A stretch of DNA of 64,000 nt, from assembly GCF_020911865.1 (NCBI RefSeq), contig NZ_CP087131.1, forward strand, positions 3,410,001 to 3,474,000. Direction: 5' to 3'. The notes beneath the pieces were generated by a model that did no database searches, was not told the origin of the DNA, and saw nothing but the letters and a program-made list of their open reading frames with translations. Each line of letters opens with the position of its first letter. Within the stretch, counting starts at the first letter, position 1. The position numbers and the translations under genes are program-made. The DNA is from Chryseobacterium sp. C-71 (GTDB taxonomy: Bacteria; Bacteroidota; Bacteroidia; Flavobacteriales; Weeksellaceae). Positions 51,907 to 61,458 of this stretch are shown piece by piece.

Positions 51907-54087
51907 ATGGCTATGTTTCAGAATAATAACTCAGCAAAACCGGAAGCCTCCAAAGATTCAGCAACCTCAAAAGCTGTAAATAAAGCCAGTGATAAAGCTA
52001 AAAAATCGGCAGGTAAAATGGATGTTGCAGGTGAAAAGGTCTCTCAGGCACAATCGCTCGCCGGAACTGTAAAGAATTCTTCAGCAATGTTTATGAATCA
52101 GAATATGCAGTCAAATAATCCTCTCACGACCGAAGGAAAAGTTTGGGCAAAGCAGCCAACTTCAAAGATTCATAATGCAACAGCAATCCCTACCAGCCAG
52201 ATTTTAGGCATCAACAGAGTTGTAAAGCTTGATGTGATTATTGAAGGAAAACAAATTCAGCATTTTAAACATTTTAAACTGAATCAAAGTGCTGTAAAGC
52301 ATCATAGTTTTAGTCTGACTTTAGCTCATGATACCTTGGGAAGTTCAGAAAACCACAATTTAGAGGAAGCTCAGAATTTTTTAGGAAAAAGACTGACGGT
52401 TATTTTTAAATATAAAGATGTTATCGATGGTCCCGAAAGAAATTTTGTCGGCGTCATTACAGAAGTTGGTTTTAGTCAAGATAAAGGGAGTCTGGGAAAT
52501 ATTGTTCTCACAGGTTTCAGTCCGACGGTTCTTTTAGATGCTGCTCCGCACATTCAAAGTTTTGGCGGTGCACAGGAAATAAGTCTGAATAGTATTGCTG
52601 ACCGTGTAATAAAAGAAGGTCTTGGCGGAAGCAAATTTGATTTTAGGGTAGACGCTCAACATGGAAATGTCTCCTACAGCTCACAATACGAAGAGACGCA
52701 TTATAATTATTTAGCTAGAATTGCAGAAGCCTATGGCGAGCAGTTCTTTTATGATGGAGAAGTATTGCATTTTGGTAAACTTCCACCTTCGGAACAACCT
52801 GTAAAGCTTACTTACGGAAGCAGCGTCAGTGATGTTAAAATAAAAATGAAAGCTCGGCATGTAAATCCTACATTTTACGGCTATAACAGCAGTAAAAATG
52901 AAAAGCTGACAACGGGAAGTTCAAAAATAAATCATTCTTCAGATATTGCTAAAAGAGCTTATGAAATTTCTGAAAAAACATTTACTACACCATCATTAAG
53001 AGTTGCTCCGATTAAAGCATCTTCTTTCATGGACGTGGATGCTTCCCAAAAAGGAACGGCAGGAAGTATAGCTTCCGAGGTTTTTGTGACTTCAGGAACA
53101 ACTACAGTTCCGTTTTTGTATCCGGGTTGTGCTGCAGATATTGAGATGCGGCAATCTGAGACTAATCAAACCTCATATTTTACGAAACTTCTGATGATAG
53201 AAGTCTCGCATGAAGTAGATGCTAGAGGATATTACACCGGAAACTTTGAAGCTATAGCAGCAGACTGCGGATATATTCCACGACCTGAGTTTGAAAGTCC
53301 GAGAGCAGATGCACAGTTTGCAAAAGTTGTTTCTAATACAGATCCTTTGAACCAAGGAAGAGTTCAGATACAGTTTGACTGGCAGAGTGGTCAGGATACT
53401 TCAGAATTTATCAGAGTAATGACACCTGATGCCGGAGGAAGCGATAAAGTGAGCAAAAATCGAGGCTTTATGGCAATTCCCGAAGTGGGAGATCAGGTTG
53501 TTGTTAATTTTGCTCACCAACATCCAGACAGACCATTTGTGATGGGCGGAATGTTTCACGGGCAAGTAGGAGGCGGTGGCGGAACCGGAAATAATATTAA
53601 AAGTTTAAGCAGTAGAAGTGGCAATAAACTGGAACTAGATGATGGTGCTGGTTCTGTATTTCTTACCGATCAAGGCGGTGCAAATATGAAATTTGACGGT
53701 GCCGGAAATGCTACAACGAACACAAATAATGATAAAACCGTAACAGTAGGAAATAATAATTCGGTAAATGTTGCCAATGATAATACGGTAAAAGCCGGAA
53801 ATACAAGCATGATTAATGTGGGTGAAGCCTCAATCCTTCAGATGGATAAATCGGGTAAAGTGTCACTCACTGCGACGACTGAATTTAAAATTGTAGTAGG
53901 CGCAAGCACCATTGTCATTGATAAGGAAGGTAAAATTACAATCAATGGTAAAGAAATCATCGTTGATGCCACAAAATCGATTAATTTTTCAGCAACAAAC
54001 GATACAAAACTAGGAGGTAAAAATGTAAATGTAACGGGAAGCGCAGAAGTTCAGATTAATGGTAAAAAAGTAAATATTAATAAATAA
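51907..54087 (+). CDS. tssI: T6SS spike protein VgrG (TssI), copy 2
   Basis: The start is the ATG at 51907 (MAMFQNNNSAKPE); the frame opens at a TTG 28 codons earlier in a poor context. The 726-residue protein has a 70-residue low-complexity N-terminal extension rich in Ala, Lys and Ser (KAVNKASDKAKKSAGK), then the gp27-like base (YNYLARIAEAYGEQFFYDGE), the OB-fold (NTDPLNQGRVQIQFDWQ) and a beta-helix needle with Asn/Thr repeats (NNDKTVTVGNNNSVNVANDN). It precedes an adaptor candidate and a PAAR-HINT toxin, its likely load. Confidence 0.93.
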   Translation: MAMFQNNNSAKPEASKDSATSKAVNKASDKAKKSAGKMDVAGEKVSQAQSLAGTVKNSSAMFMNQNMQSNNPLTTEGKVWAKQPTSKIHNATAIPTSQILGINRVVKLDVIIEGKQIQHFKHFKLNQSAVKHHSFSLTLAHDTLGSSENHNLEEAQNFLGKRLTVIFKYKDVIDGPERNFVGVITEVGFSQDKGSLGNIVLTGFSPTVLLDAAPHIQSFGGAQEISLNSIADRVIKEGLGGSKFDFRVDAQHGNVSYSSQYEETHYNYLARIAEAYGEQFFYDGEVLHFGKLPPSEQPVKLTYGSSVSDVKIKMKARHVNPTFYGYNSSKNEKLTTGSSKINHSSDIAKRAYEISEKTFTTPSLRVAPIKASSFMDVDASQKGTAGSIASEVFVTSGTTTVPFLYPGCAADIEMRQSETNQTSYFTKLLMIEVSHEVDARGYYTGNFEAIAADCGYIPRPEFESPRADAQFAKVVSNTDPLNQGRVQIQFDWQSGQDTSEFIRVMTPDAGGSDKVSKNRGFMAIPEVGDQVVVNFAHQHPDRPFVMGGMFHGQVGGGGGTGNNIKSLSSRSGNKLELDDGAGSVFLTDQGGANMKFDGAGNATTNTNNDKTVTVGNNNSVNVANDNTVKAGNTSMINVGEASILQMDKSGKVSLTATTEFKIVVGASTIVIDKEGKITINGKEIIVDATKSINFSATNDTKLGGKNVNVTGSAEVQINGKKVNINK

Positions 54088-54096
54088 GTAACCCTG

Positions 54097-54903
54097 ATGG
54101 AAATAGGTAAAGAATATTTATACAATACCAATATTATTGGGAAAACTAAAGTTCATAGTTTAGACAGTAATTATAAAATTAACATTAAAACATCAGTCAC
54201 TTACAAAGGAAAAGATCCGGACGAAGATTTTCACATTTTTGAAATTACCGAAACAGAATATAATTTAGAAATGTATGAAGATCCTTTAATCGTACAGATT
54301 ACCGAAATGACCAACAAAGTATGCAGTATTTACAGCACTCTGGAAGTCGGCGTCAATAAAAAAGGAGAAATAGCTAAGATTTATAATCGTGAAATGATTC
54401 GTGATCGATGGAAGGGGGTTAAAGATTGGCTTACCAATGCACATCCCATCGAGGCGTACGAAATTATCCGGGCAAAAGAATATGAGCTCACCAATGAAGA
54501 AATGGAAATCAAAAGCATCAGATATATTCATTTTCTGTATCAGTTCTTCTATATTTTCGGAAAAGAACCGCTTGCTGAAGGCAGTAAAAGTTATCAGAAG
54601 AGAGAAGATATGGATCGGTTTGGAGCTGGCGTTGTGATTCCGGTCAATATTTCGGTTACAGAAAAACTGACCGAGCAGGATTTAAGCGAATGGAATGTTA
54701 ATGGAATGATGATCAGAGATGATAAAATGATTCGAAGGTTACGGGAATTTGCAAAAGACAATTATATGCATCCCGATTACAAAGTAAAAGGAAAGTACTT
54801 ATATGATGACAGAATCTTGCTAAAGTCTGATTTTACAATCACAGAGCAGCTTGGCGAGTTCTTCTATTATCATTGTTATATGGATACTCACTTAGAATTC
54901 TAA
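54097..54903 (+). CDS. T6SS adaptor/chaperone candidate
   Basis: This 268-residue cytosolic protein has no signal peptide and lies between vgrG2 (9 bp upstream) and the HINT toxin (7 bp downstream). This is the place where effector-loading adaptors are found in other T6SS loci. The first half is beta-rich, with a VNKKGEIAKIYNREMIRDRW hinge also seen in the LysM protein at 45073. The second half is helical, with MIRDDKMIRRLREFAKDNY. It matches none of the known adaptor families (DUF1795, DUF4123, DUF2169) that I can recognise. Confidence 0.6.
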   Translation: MEIGKEYLYNTNIIGKTKVHSLDSNYKINIKTSVTYKGKDPDEDFHIFEITETEYNLEMYEDPLIVQITEMTNKVCSIYSTLEVGVNKKGEIAKIYNREMIRDRWKGVKDWLTNAHPIEAYEIIRAKEYELTNEEMEIKSIRYIHFLYQFFYIFGKEPLAEGSKSYQKREDMDRFGAGVVIPVNISVTEKLTEQDLSEWNVNGMMIRDDKMIRRLREFAKDNYMHPDYKVKGKYLYDDRILLKSDFTITEQLGEFFYYHCYMDTHLEF

Positions 54904-54910
54904 CAGTATT

Positions 54911-56590
54911 ATGGCAGACGAACAATATCTTACCGAAAAACACTACGTTGTTTGCGATAAAGGGATGGCACCCAAAAAGATGAAAGTTACAAGCCAGAAT
55001 TTTGTAACCTTTAGCGGGGATAAAGCTGCCACAGAGCTTGATACTTTAAAAGGGAATAACTTTATCTGTCTTGGCAAAACTGCATTCATCGCAGGAGCTG
55101 TAGCGGGAATTGCTGTGGGAATTTGTGCAATGATTCCCGGACCGGGTTGGCTTGTTGCCGCCATTATTGCAGCTGCCATTTTAGCTGCTGTTGCTATAGG
55201 TGCTTTGAAATGTAAAGCCGCCGCGGATACTAGAAAATGGACGAATACTGCACAAAGATTTTCAATAGAAGACAAAAAAGCCCTTACACTGTCCTCCGTT
55301 ATGATGTGTCCTGCGGAAGGAGGTACCATCACCCCAAAAGAAACCGCATGGGAGGCCTGGGGAAGTGCAGCACTCACTAATCTTGGTCACGTTGCCAATT
55401 TTGCTTTTGGTTTTCTTGCCGGCCGTGGTGCGGTAGGAATGGTAGGAGGTGCAACAGGTGCTACTACAGCCGCAGGAGTTACCGGAGCACGGCAGACCGC
55501 AGTTACATTCGGTCGTGAATTTGGTCGTCAGTTTGCTAATACAGCACGAAAAGAATTAGTCGAACAGTTTACTTTTAAAGGATTCAAAAATGCATCACTC
55601 TTCTGTAAAACCATGCGTGGACTGGGAATTGGCGGAGCTTATTACGAACAGTACAATATCTGGAGCAGTGACAAAAGTGCCCTGGAAAAATTGCAGGAAA
55701 GCGGTGTGAGTCTTATACTAGGTATTTTTGCTGCAAAAGGGGCAACATTGGTTTGTTTTCCTGAAGGAACCAAAGTTCATACCCAAAATGGTTTGGCAAA
55801 TATTGAAGATTTATACGAAGGAGATTTAGTACTCACCTTTAATGAAGAAACGAAACAGCAGGAATATAAACCCATACTTACAAAACACGAAAGATTTACC
55901 CAGCAAATGCTTTCTTTGGAACTGCCAACCGGAGAATTCGTACGTGTCACTCCTGAGCACAGATTTTTCTGCAATGATGAATGGATAGAAGCCGGAAATC
56001 TTAAAGCTGGAGATTTATTACATTTAAAAGGTGGTGATTATACCACAGTTATCAGCATAGAAACCTTGCCTCATTACGGAAAAGTTTATAATTTTGATAT
56101 TGAAGACAATGAGAATTATTATGTAACTGAAGATGGCATTTTGGTACATAATGGGTATGCTGCAGGTTCTCCGGAACATAAAGCTCAGGCGTGGGATGAT
56201 TATCAGGCAAGAGGGGGTGAGTGGGATTATAACCGCTGGAGCAATACTTATGAAGCAAATATGCAGAATGCCAATAGAGGGAATGCTGCTGCTGATAATT
56301 ATCACAATGAATTGGGATGGGGAGCAAGAGAACAGACTGTTAAAGTTGAAATAAACGGACAAACTGTTAACAGAAGATTAGATATAGCAGATGTTGATGC
56401 TAAGATGGGAGTTGAGGTTAAATCTGGAAATTATTTTTCAAGAACGGAAGATATCATGTCAGAAATTGAAAGAGATAGAGAACTTGTAAGACAGGGTTGG
56501 GATATCGAATGGAAAATAGAAGGAGGTGCCAGTCAGCCATTATTAGATGAACTGAGAGACGCAGGAATAAACGTTACACATATTAAATAA
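54911..56590 (+). CDS. T6SS polymorphic toxin: PAAR-like, HINT and PD-(D/E)xK-like nuclease domains
   Basis: This 559-residue protein starts with a DUF4280/PAAR-like domain (KHYVVCDKG near 10-18, MMCPAEGGTIT near 130-140) split by a hydrophobic hairpin (about 57-98, TAFIAGAVAG.. and WLVAAIIAAAILAAVAIGAL) that may help membrane crossing. After an alanine/glycine-rich region comes a HINT domain from C282 (VCFPEGTKV) to H413-N414, with a TPEHRFF block B. The last 145 residues carry D491 and E502-V-K504 (RRLDIAD, GVEVKSG), a nuclease-like core. Autocleavage at the HINT end would release the toxin. Confidence 0.82.
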   Translation: MADEQYLTEKHYVVCDKGMAPKKMKVTSQNFVTFSGDKAATELDTLKGNNFICLGKTAFIAGAVAGIAVGICAMIPGPGWLVAAIIAAAILAAVAIGALKCKAAADTRKWTNTAQRFSIEDKKALTLSSVMMCPAEGGTITPKETAWEAWGSAALTNLGHVANFAFGFLAGRGAVGMVGGATGATTAAGVTGARQTAVTFGREFGRQFANTARKELVEQFTFKGFKNASLFCKTMRGLGIGGAYYEQYNIWSSDKSALEKLQESGVSLILGIFAAKGATLVCFPEGTKVHTQNGLANIEDLYEGDLVLTFNEETKQQEYKPILTKHERFTQQMLSLELPTGEFVRVTPEHRFFCNDEWIEAGNLKAGDLLHLKGGDYTTVISIETLPHYGKVYNFDIEDNENYYVTEDGILVHNGYAAGSPEHKAQAWDDYQARGGEWDYNRWSNTYEANMQNANRGNAAADNYHNELGWGAREQTVKVEINGQTVNRRLDIADVDAKMGVEVKSGNYFSRTEDIMSEIERDRELVRQGWDIEWKIEGGASQPLLDELRDAGINVTHIK

Positions 56591-56596
56591 TATATA

Positions 56597-57040
56597 ATGT
56601 CATATACCAAAGAAAATTTTCAAGAATGGATTTTTTTAATAGGAGAAAAAATGGATTTTTTTTCTCAGGAATTTGCTTCAGAAAACAACTTACTATTAGA
56701 TTATAGTTTAAAATCGTTAGATGATTTAGAAAATTGGATCATAACCAATTACCCTAATATTAATGCTCTTAAAGAAGATCAGAAAATTTTAGATTTATTG
56801 ACAATCTATATTGGTGAAACTTTTAGAAAACATCTTGGTGGAAAATGGTTCATAGATCTGGAAGATAAAGATAATGCGTATTATCACATGCCGGTTTTAA
56901 CGAGTCCCTATTATAAAGGTGAAATTTATAAAGCCCCGAGAACTTTTGCTACTGCATGCATTCCTAGAAAAAAGGGAAATTATATAAGTACCATATTAAA
57001 GAATAATATGGAAGATATGTCTATTCCTATCGAAGAATAA
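56597..57040 (+). CDS. Cytosolic immunity protein candidate for the HINT nuclease toxin
   Basis: This 147-residue acidic protein has no signal peptide, so it stays in the cytosol, as needed against a DNA-acting toxin. It begins 6 bp after the toxin gene. It has a helical first half and a segment IYIGETFRKHLGGKWFIDLED that recalls several small immunity-like families in polymorphic-toxin loci. Function is inferred from position and location. Confidence 0.65.
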   Translation: MSYTKENFQEWIFLIGEKMDFFSQEFASENNLLLDYSLKSLDDLENWIITNYPNINALKEDQKILDLLTIYIGETFRKHLGGKWFIDLEDKDNAYYHMPVLTSPYYKGEIYKAPRTFATACIPRKKGNYISTILKNNMEDMSIPIEE

Positions 57041-57060
57041 GCTTCTAAATAACGTACACA

Positions 57061-57095
57061 AAGAACGCATCAATTTGATGCGTTCTTTTGTTTTA
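57061..57095 (+). terminator. Terminator of T6SS module C
   Basis: AAGAACGCATCAA and TTGATGCGTTCTT pair perfectly around one T, followed by a T-rich tract. It ends the T6SS region 20 bp after the immunity gene. Confidence 0.8.
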
Positions 57096-57219
57096 AACAA
57101 GATTTAACTGTTAAAATATTAGAAGCATTGAAAACCCTTCCTCATTATAAAAAGTTCATATAATACAATTGATAAAAGAATCTCCTGATATAAATTCATC
57201 CCAAACAATCCCATTTTCT

Positions 57220-57227
57220 TATATTTG
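57220..57227 (+). promoter_or_regulatory. polA -7 element
   Basis: TATATTTG matches the -7 consensus 15 bp before the polA start codon, giving a very short leader. It lies inside the TTG-extended frame and so supports the ATG at 57243 as the true start. Confidence 0.45.
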
Positions 57228-57242
57228 TTCTTTATTCAAAAT

Positions 57243-60110
57243 ATGGACGCAACACAGGACAAAAGGCTTTTTTTGATCGATGCTTATGCAATGATTTTCA
57301 GAGGATATCACGCAATGTCAAAAAACCAAAGGTATACTAGTTCCGGAATGGAAACAACAGCTATTTTTGGTTTTATGAATTCTCTTATTGAATTGATTAG
57401 AAAAGAAAGACCGACCCATCTAGCAGTAATTTTTGATGTCGGTCAGGCAAGTATTCGTACAAACGATTATGCAGATTATAAAGCCAATCGAAGTGAAACA
57501 CCTGAAGCAATCAAATTTGCCATTCCTTACATTCACCGTATTTTAGAAGCTATGCATGTGCCGAGTTTGGGTGTTGAAGGCTACGAAGCTGATGACGTGA
57601 TTGGTACAATTGCCTGTAAAGCAGAAAAGGAAAATTATACGAGTTTTATTGTAAGCGGAGACAAAGATTTTGCTCAATTGGTTACGGATAAAATTAAGTT
57701 GTATAAACCGGGTTTCAGAGGTGGTGAGATTTCGATTTTAGGCATAGAAGAAGTGAAAGCAAGATATGGAATTGAAGATCCGAAACAGGTGATTGATTTC
57801 TTGGCGATGATGGGTGATTCGTCTGATAATATTCCGGGCTTAGATGGTGTAGGAGAGAAAACTGCTATGAAATTTCTTAAAGAGTACGGTACCATCGAAA
57901 ACCTTTTAGCCAATACTCATCAACTCAAAGGAAAGTTAAAAGAAAAAATAGAAGCTTCTGCCGAACGTGGAATTTTATCTAAAAAATTAGCGACCATCAT
58001 CTGTGATGCTCCAGTAGAATTTCATCAAGAACAATATGATCTTGAAACTCCCGATTTTGAAAAAGTAAAAGAAATTTTCGACGAGATAGAATTCAGAAGA
58101 CTGTATGAAAATCTTTACAGAGCATTCGCGCCAGCTGAAACAGTTACTGTGAAAACCACAACTGTCGAGAAAGATGGGGTTATTGTTAGTGAGACAGAAG
58201 TCTCAGCAACTGAAACACCTCAACAGAAAGTTGCAAGAAATGTAGGACAGCTTGATCTTTTTGCCAGTTTTGAGGAACTCGATCAGGCAACTTCTACCAA
58301 AGAAACCATCGCAGAAAACGATCATCTTTATCAGTTTGTAGATAATCCTAAAGCGCAGAAAATATTAGTTCAGAATCTTTTAAAACAGAAAGCTGTTTGT
58401 TTTGATACTGAAACCACTTCTCTGAACGAGCTGGAAGCGGAATTAGTCGGGATGAGCTTTTCATATAAAAAAGGTTTGGCATACTATATTCCGCTTTCGG
58501 AAGATCAGGGTGAAGTTTTACAGACACTCGAGATTTTCAGGCCGTTTTTTGAAAAAGAAGATTTACTGAAAATTGCTCACAACTTAAAGTACGATTACAA
58601 AGTTCTGAAGCAATACGATATGACCGTAAAAGGTGCAATGTTTGATACCATGATTGCCCATTACCTTTTAAATCCGGACGGACGACATGGGATGGATTAT
58701 CTTTCAGAAGTTTATCTAAATTATAAACCTGTTTCCATCGAAACCATTATCGGTAAAAAAGGAAAAAATCAGGGCAATTTCAGAGATGCAGACTTAAGAA
58801 CGCAGACTGATTATGCAGCTGAAGATGCTGATGTAACTTTCCAGTTGTACGAATTGTTTGCACCTCAATTGAAAAAAGAAAACCTTGAAGATCTTTTCTA
58901 CAATATAGAAATGCCATTGATGGAAGTTCTTGCCAAAATGGAATTAGAAGGTATTTCTCTAGACAAAAAATGGCTTGCTCAGGAAAGCATCGACCTTGAG
59001 AATGATTTAAGACAATTAGAATCCAAAATATTTGAAATTTCCGGTGAAGAATTTAATATGAATTCCCCGAGACAGTTGGGAGACGTTCTGTTTGATAAAA
59101 TGCAGCTTGACCCGAAAGCCAAAAAAACGAAAACCGGACAGTATGCAACTTCCGAAGATGTGCTTCAGAAATTAGCTTCAAAACACGAGATTATTCAGCA
59201 TATTTTAGAGTACAGGACGTATCAGAAACTCAAATCAACTTATGTTGATGCATTACCGTCCCAAATTGATAAAGATGACAATCGTGTCCATACCAATTTC
59301 TCTCAAACAACTGCTGCAACAGGTCGTTTGGCGAGTGTAAACCCAAATTTACAGAATATTCCGATCCGTACATTGAGAGGTCAGCAAATCCGTGGAGCGT
59401 TTGTTTCCGCTGAAGGGAAGAAAATCATCTCTGCCGATTATTCTCAGATCGAATTGCGTCTGATTGCCGAAATTTCAGGTGAAGACAATATGATCAAAGC
59501 GTTTCAGGATGGTGAAGATATTCACGCTTCTACGGCGGCGAAATTATTTAATATTCCGTTGGAAGAAGTTTCAAAAACCCAGCGTGGACAAGCAAAAACC
59601 GTCAATTTTGGAATTTTATACGGTCAGGGAGCTTTTGCTTTGGCAGAACAAACCGGATTATCGAGATCTGAGGCCAAGCAGATGATAGAGGCGTATTACG
59701 AAACCTACCCGAAGTTGAAAGAATACATGGCGGAGCAAGTGAAAAGAGCTCGTGATATCGGTTATGTAGAAACGATTTTAGGAAGAAAACGTCACTTAAA
59801 AGATATCAACTCCGGAAATTTTGTGGTGCGAGCTCATGCCGAAAGAAATGCCGTAAATGCTCCCATTCAGGGAAGTGCAGCTGATGTTGTGAAAATGGCG
59901 ATGATTAAAATTCAAAAAGAATTAGAGAAAGAAAAACTTCACACGAAAATGCTTCTTCAGGTACATGACGAATTGGTTTTCGAATCTCCAATTGATGAGG
60001 TAGAAGTAGCTACAAATATTATTAAAACCGAAATGGAAAATGCAATTGAAACACAAGTTCCTTTATTGGTTGAGGTTGGAGTAGGGAAGAATTGGCTGGA
60101 AGCGCATTAG
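57243..60110 (+). CDS. polA: DNA polymerase I
   Basis: This 955-residue cytosolic enzyme repairs DNA and processes Okazaki fragments. The N-terminal 5'-3' exonuclease (about residues 1-285) has RLFLIDAYAMIFRGYHAM and SGDKDFAQLV. The 3'-5' proofreading domain (about 345-530) has an apparently active D/E pair (CFDTETTSLN). The polymerase domain has motif A ADYSQIELRLIAEISG, motif B RGQAKTVNFGILYGQG and motif C QVHDELVFE. The start is the ATG at 57243; the six extra upstream codons include the promoter -7. It marks the end of the T6SS region. Confidence 0.97.
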   Translation: MDATQDKRLFLIDAYAMIFRGYHAMSKNQRYTSSGMETTAIFGFMNSLIELIRKERPTHLAVIFDVGQASIRTNDYADYKANRSETPEAIKFAIPYIHRILEAMHVPSLGVEGYEADDVIGTIACKAEKENYTSFIVSGDKDFAQLVTDKIKLYKPGFRGGEISILGIEEVKARYGIEDPKQVIDFLAMMGDSSDNIPGLDGVGEKTAMKFLKEYGTIENLLANTHQLKGKLKEKIEASAERGILSKKLATIICDAPVEFHQEQYDLETPDFEKVKEIFDEIEFRRLYENLYRAFAPAETVTVKTTTVEKDGVIVSETEVSATETPQQKVARNVGQLDLFASFEELDQATSTKETIAENDHLYQFVDNPKAQKILVQNLLKQKAVCFDTETTSLNELEAELVGMSFSYKKGLAYYIPLSEDQGEVLQTLEIFRPFFEKEDLLKIAHNLKYDYKVLKQYDMTVKGAMFDTMIAHYLLNPDGRHGMDYLSEVYLNYKPVSIETIIGKKGKNQGNFRDADLRTQTDYAAEDADVTFQLYELFAPQLKKENLEDLFYNIEMPLMEVLAKMELEGISLDKKWLAQESIDLENDLRQLESKIFEISGEEFNMNSPRQLGDVLFDKMQLDPKAKKTKTGQYATSEDVLQKLASKHEIIQHILEYRTYQKLKSTYVDALPSQIDKDDNRVHTNFSQTTAATGRLASVNPNLQNIPIRTLRGQQIRGAFVSAEGKKIISADYSQIELRLIAEISGEDNMIKAFQDGEDIHASTAAKLFNIPLEEVSKTQRGQAKTVNFGILYGQGAFALAEQTGLSRSEAKQMIEAYYETYPKLKEYMAEQVKRARDIGYVETILGRKRHLKDINSGNFVVRAHAERNAVNAPIQGSAADVVKMAMIKIQKELEKEKLHTKMLLQVHDELVFESPIDEVEVATNIIKTEMENAIETQVPLLVEVGVGKNWLEAH

Positions 60111-60118
60111 AAATTTTG

Positions 60119-60475
60119 ATGAAAATTAAACAGAAAAATTTGAAGGTAAAATCCTACAGAATTGTTAAAAACAAAACTGAAAAGGATAATGTTTTTAATA
60201 GAGCTGATTTATTCATTAATGGCGCTGAAATAACAATTACAATTCAAACTACGAAATTCGGAATATTTAAAAGTAACGTGATGAATTACGTTGTTGATAT
60301 GAGTTCAAATCTTATCACTATCACAGATGAATTTTTATCTCCTATGGATAAAAAAATGATAATACAAATTTTGGATAATCAGATTAATGTTACTTTGGGA
60401 TTGAATGCGATTTTGAAAATCTACGATGTTAACGAAGAAATAAGAAATGTTCTAATAAAGTTTATTAATTCTTGA
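60119..60475 (+). CDS. Hypothetical protein downstream of polA
   Basis: From the ATG at 60119 this gene encodes 118 residues; the frame also runs back into the end of polA, but without a good start. The protein is Lys- and Ile-rich, with no signal peptide or membrane segment, and probably has beta-strands then helices (MDKKMIIQILDNQINVTLG). I do not recognise it. It begins 8 bp after polA and may share its transcript. Confidence 0.5.
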   Translation: MKIKQKNLKVKSYRIVKNKTEKDNVFNRADLFINGAEITITIQTTKFGIFKSNVMNYVVDMSSNLITITDEFLSPMDKKMIIQILDNQINVTLGLNAILKIYDVNEEIRNVLIKFINS

Positions 60476-60533
60476 AATGCTTTGATGAATTACTCTTAGA
60501 GGATTTAATAGTATAGATTGATACTATCAAATT

Positions 60534-60932
60534 TTAATACTCAATCTCAACACTACCCATATACACCAAAGAAAAATCATCATTTTCGACAGAAACAGGT
60601 TTTGGAATTTGACCTTGACTAACAAATATTAGTGAGTTGACGTCAAATTTCAATTCTGATAGGTTGATTTTGTGAACCAATTCCGGAAGCCATTGCTCGG
60701 CAAATGAGTATTCTGAAAAGTTTTCATAAATATTTTTGCTTAAATTTTCGAACCCATATTCTGCCAAATCACCGTCAAACCAAATTGTATCTTGAGATTC
60801 AGAAAATTTTGAGATGTAATTGTCGTCATCTTCTTCATTCAGATAGTAGTTGTCATCTTCTTCTACAAACTGCAGAAAATCTTCCTCCGAATTAAAATTC
60901 CCTACCCAAAAATCTAAAGTCTGTGTATTCAT
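60534..60932 (-). CDS. Immunity protein 22-like protein (DUF4284)
   Basis: This very acidic 132-residue protein fits Imm22: LDFWVGNFNSEEDFLQFVEE at the start, then DGDLAEYGFENLSKNIYENF and a C-terminal strand VYMGSVEIEY. Imm22 proteins protect against toxin domains in polymorphic-toxin systems. No toxin gene is beside it here, so it may be an orphan immunity gene guarding against rivals' effectors. It lies about 3.5 kb from the T6SS toxin cluster. Confidence 0.7.
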   Translation of the reverse strand: MNTQTLDFWVGNFNSEEDFLQFVEEDDNYYLNEEDDDNYISKFSESQDTIWFDGDLAEYGFENLSKNIYENFSEYSFAEQWLPELVHKINLSELKFDVNSLIFVSQGQIPKPVSVENDDFSLVYMGSVEIEY

Positions 60933-61016
60933 GTCTAATTTTTTGAAGCGTCAAAGGTAAGGTTAATAGTTTTTTATTTCAAATATATATGTATTCTTAT
61001 TTTACTAAAAGCAATT

Positions 61017-61442
61017 TTATTCCAATCTCAAATTTTGAGAAGTTAAAGATGTATTTATGTCATAAAGACTTTCTCTCATTGCGAAAACCATATCAGATAA
61101 ATTATCTTGATTATTAAATTGAATAAATTTTTTGGTAGCCATTATTACAGTATCAGAAGCATAAAGTGTCATATTTATCCATTCCAATTTAATTTCAGAG
61201 ATGAGCTCTTCACGAGATTTGATGTCGGCTCTTTTTAAAAGTAATTTTTCTTTATTAAGATCATAATTTAGCAAGGAATAACAAAGAATAATCATTTCTT
61301 TGTATCTTAAATCTTTGAGTTCATGTCTTGACTGATCTTTTCGTTTTCTTTTTTCAATAAAAAGATAATCAAAAGCACTTTTTAGAAGGCCTCCGATACC
61401 AATCAATCCAATCACAGAAATTATCATTTTTGCAGTTTCCAT
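61017..61442 (-). CDS. Membrane-anchored hypothetical protein
   Basis: This 141-residue protein has one N-terminal membrane helix (about residues 5-22, IISVIGLIGIGGLLKSAF), then a Lys/Arg-rich stretch (IEKRKRKDQSRHELK) facing the cytosol and a helical C-terminal region. I do not recognise it. It follows the DUF4256 gene on the same strand by 16 bp, so they are probably cotranscribed. Confidence 0.5.
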   Translation of the reverse strand: METAKMIISVIGLIGIGGLLKSAFDYLFIEKRKRKDQSRHELKDLRYKEMIILCYSLLNYDLNKEKLLLKRADIKSREELISEIKLEWINMTLYASDTVIMATKKFIQFNNQDNLSDMVFAMRESLYDINTSLTSQNLRLE

Positions 61443-61458
61443 ATATTGTTTTTAATCG

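Noticed and set aside
57225-57242. Extended N-terminus of DNA polymerase I from a TTG
   Set aside because: The added codons overlap a -7 promoter element, and known PolA proteins begin close to the ATG at 57243.
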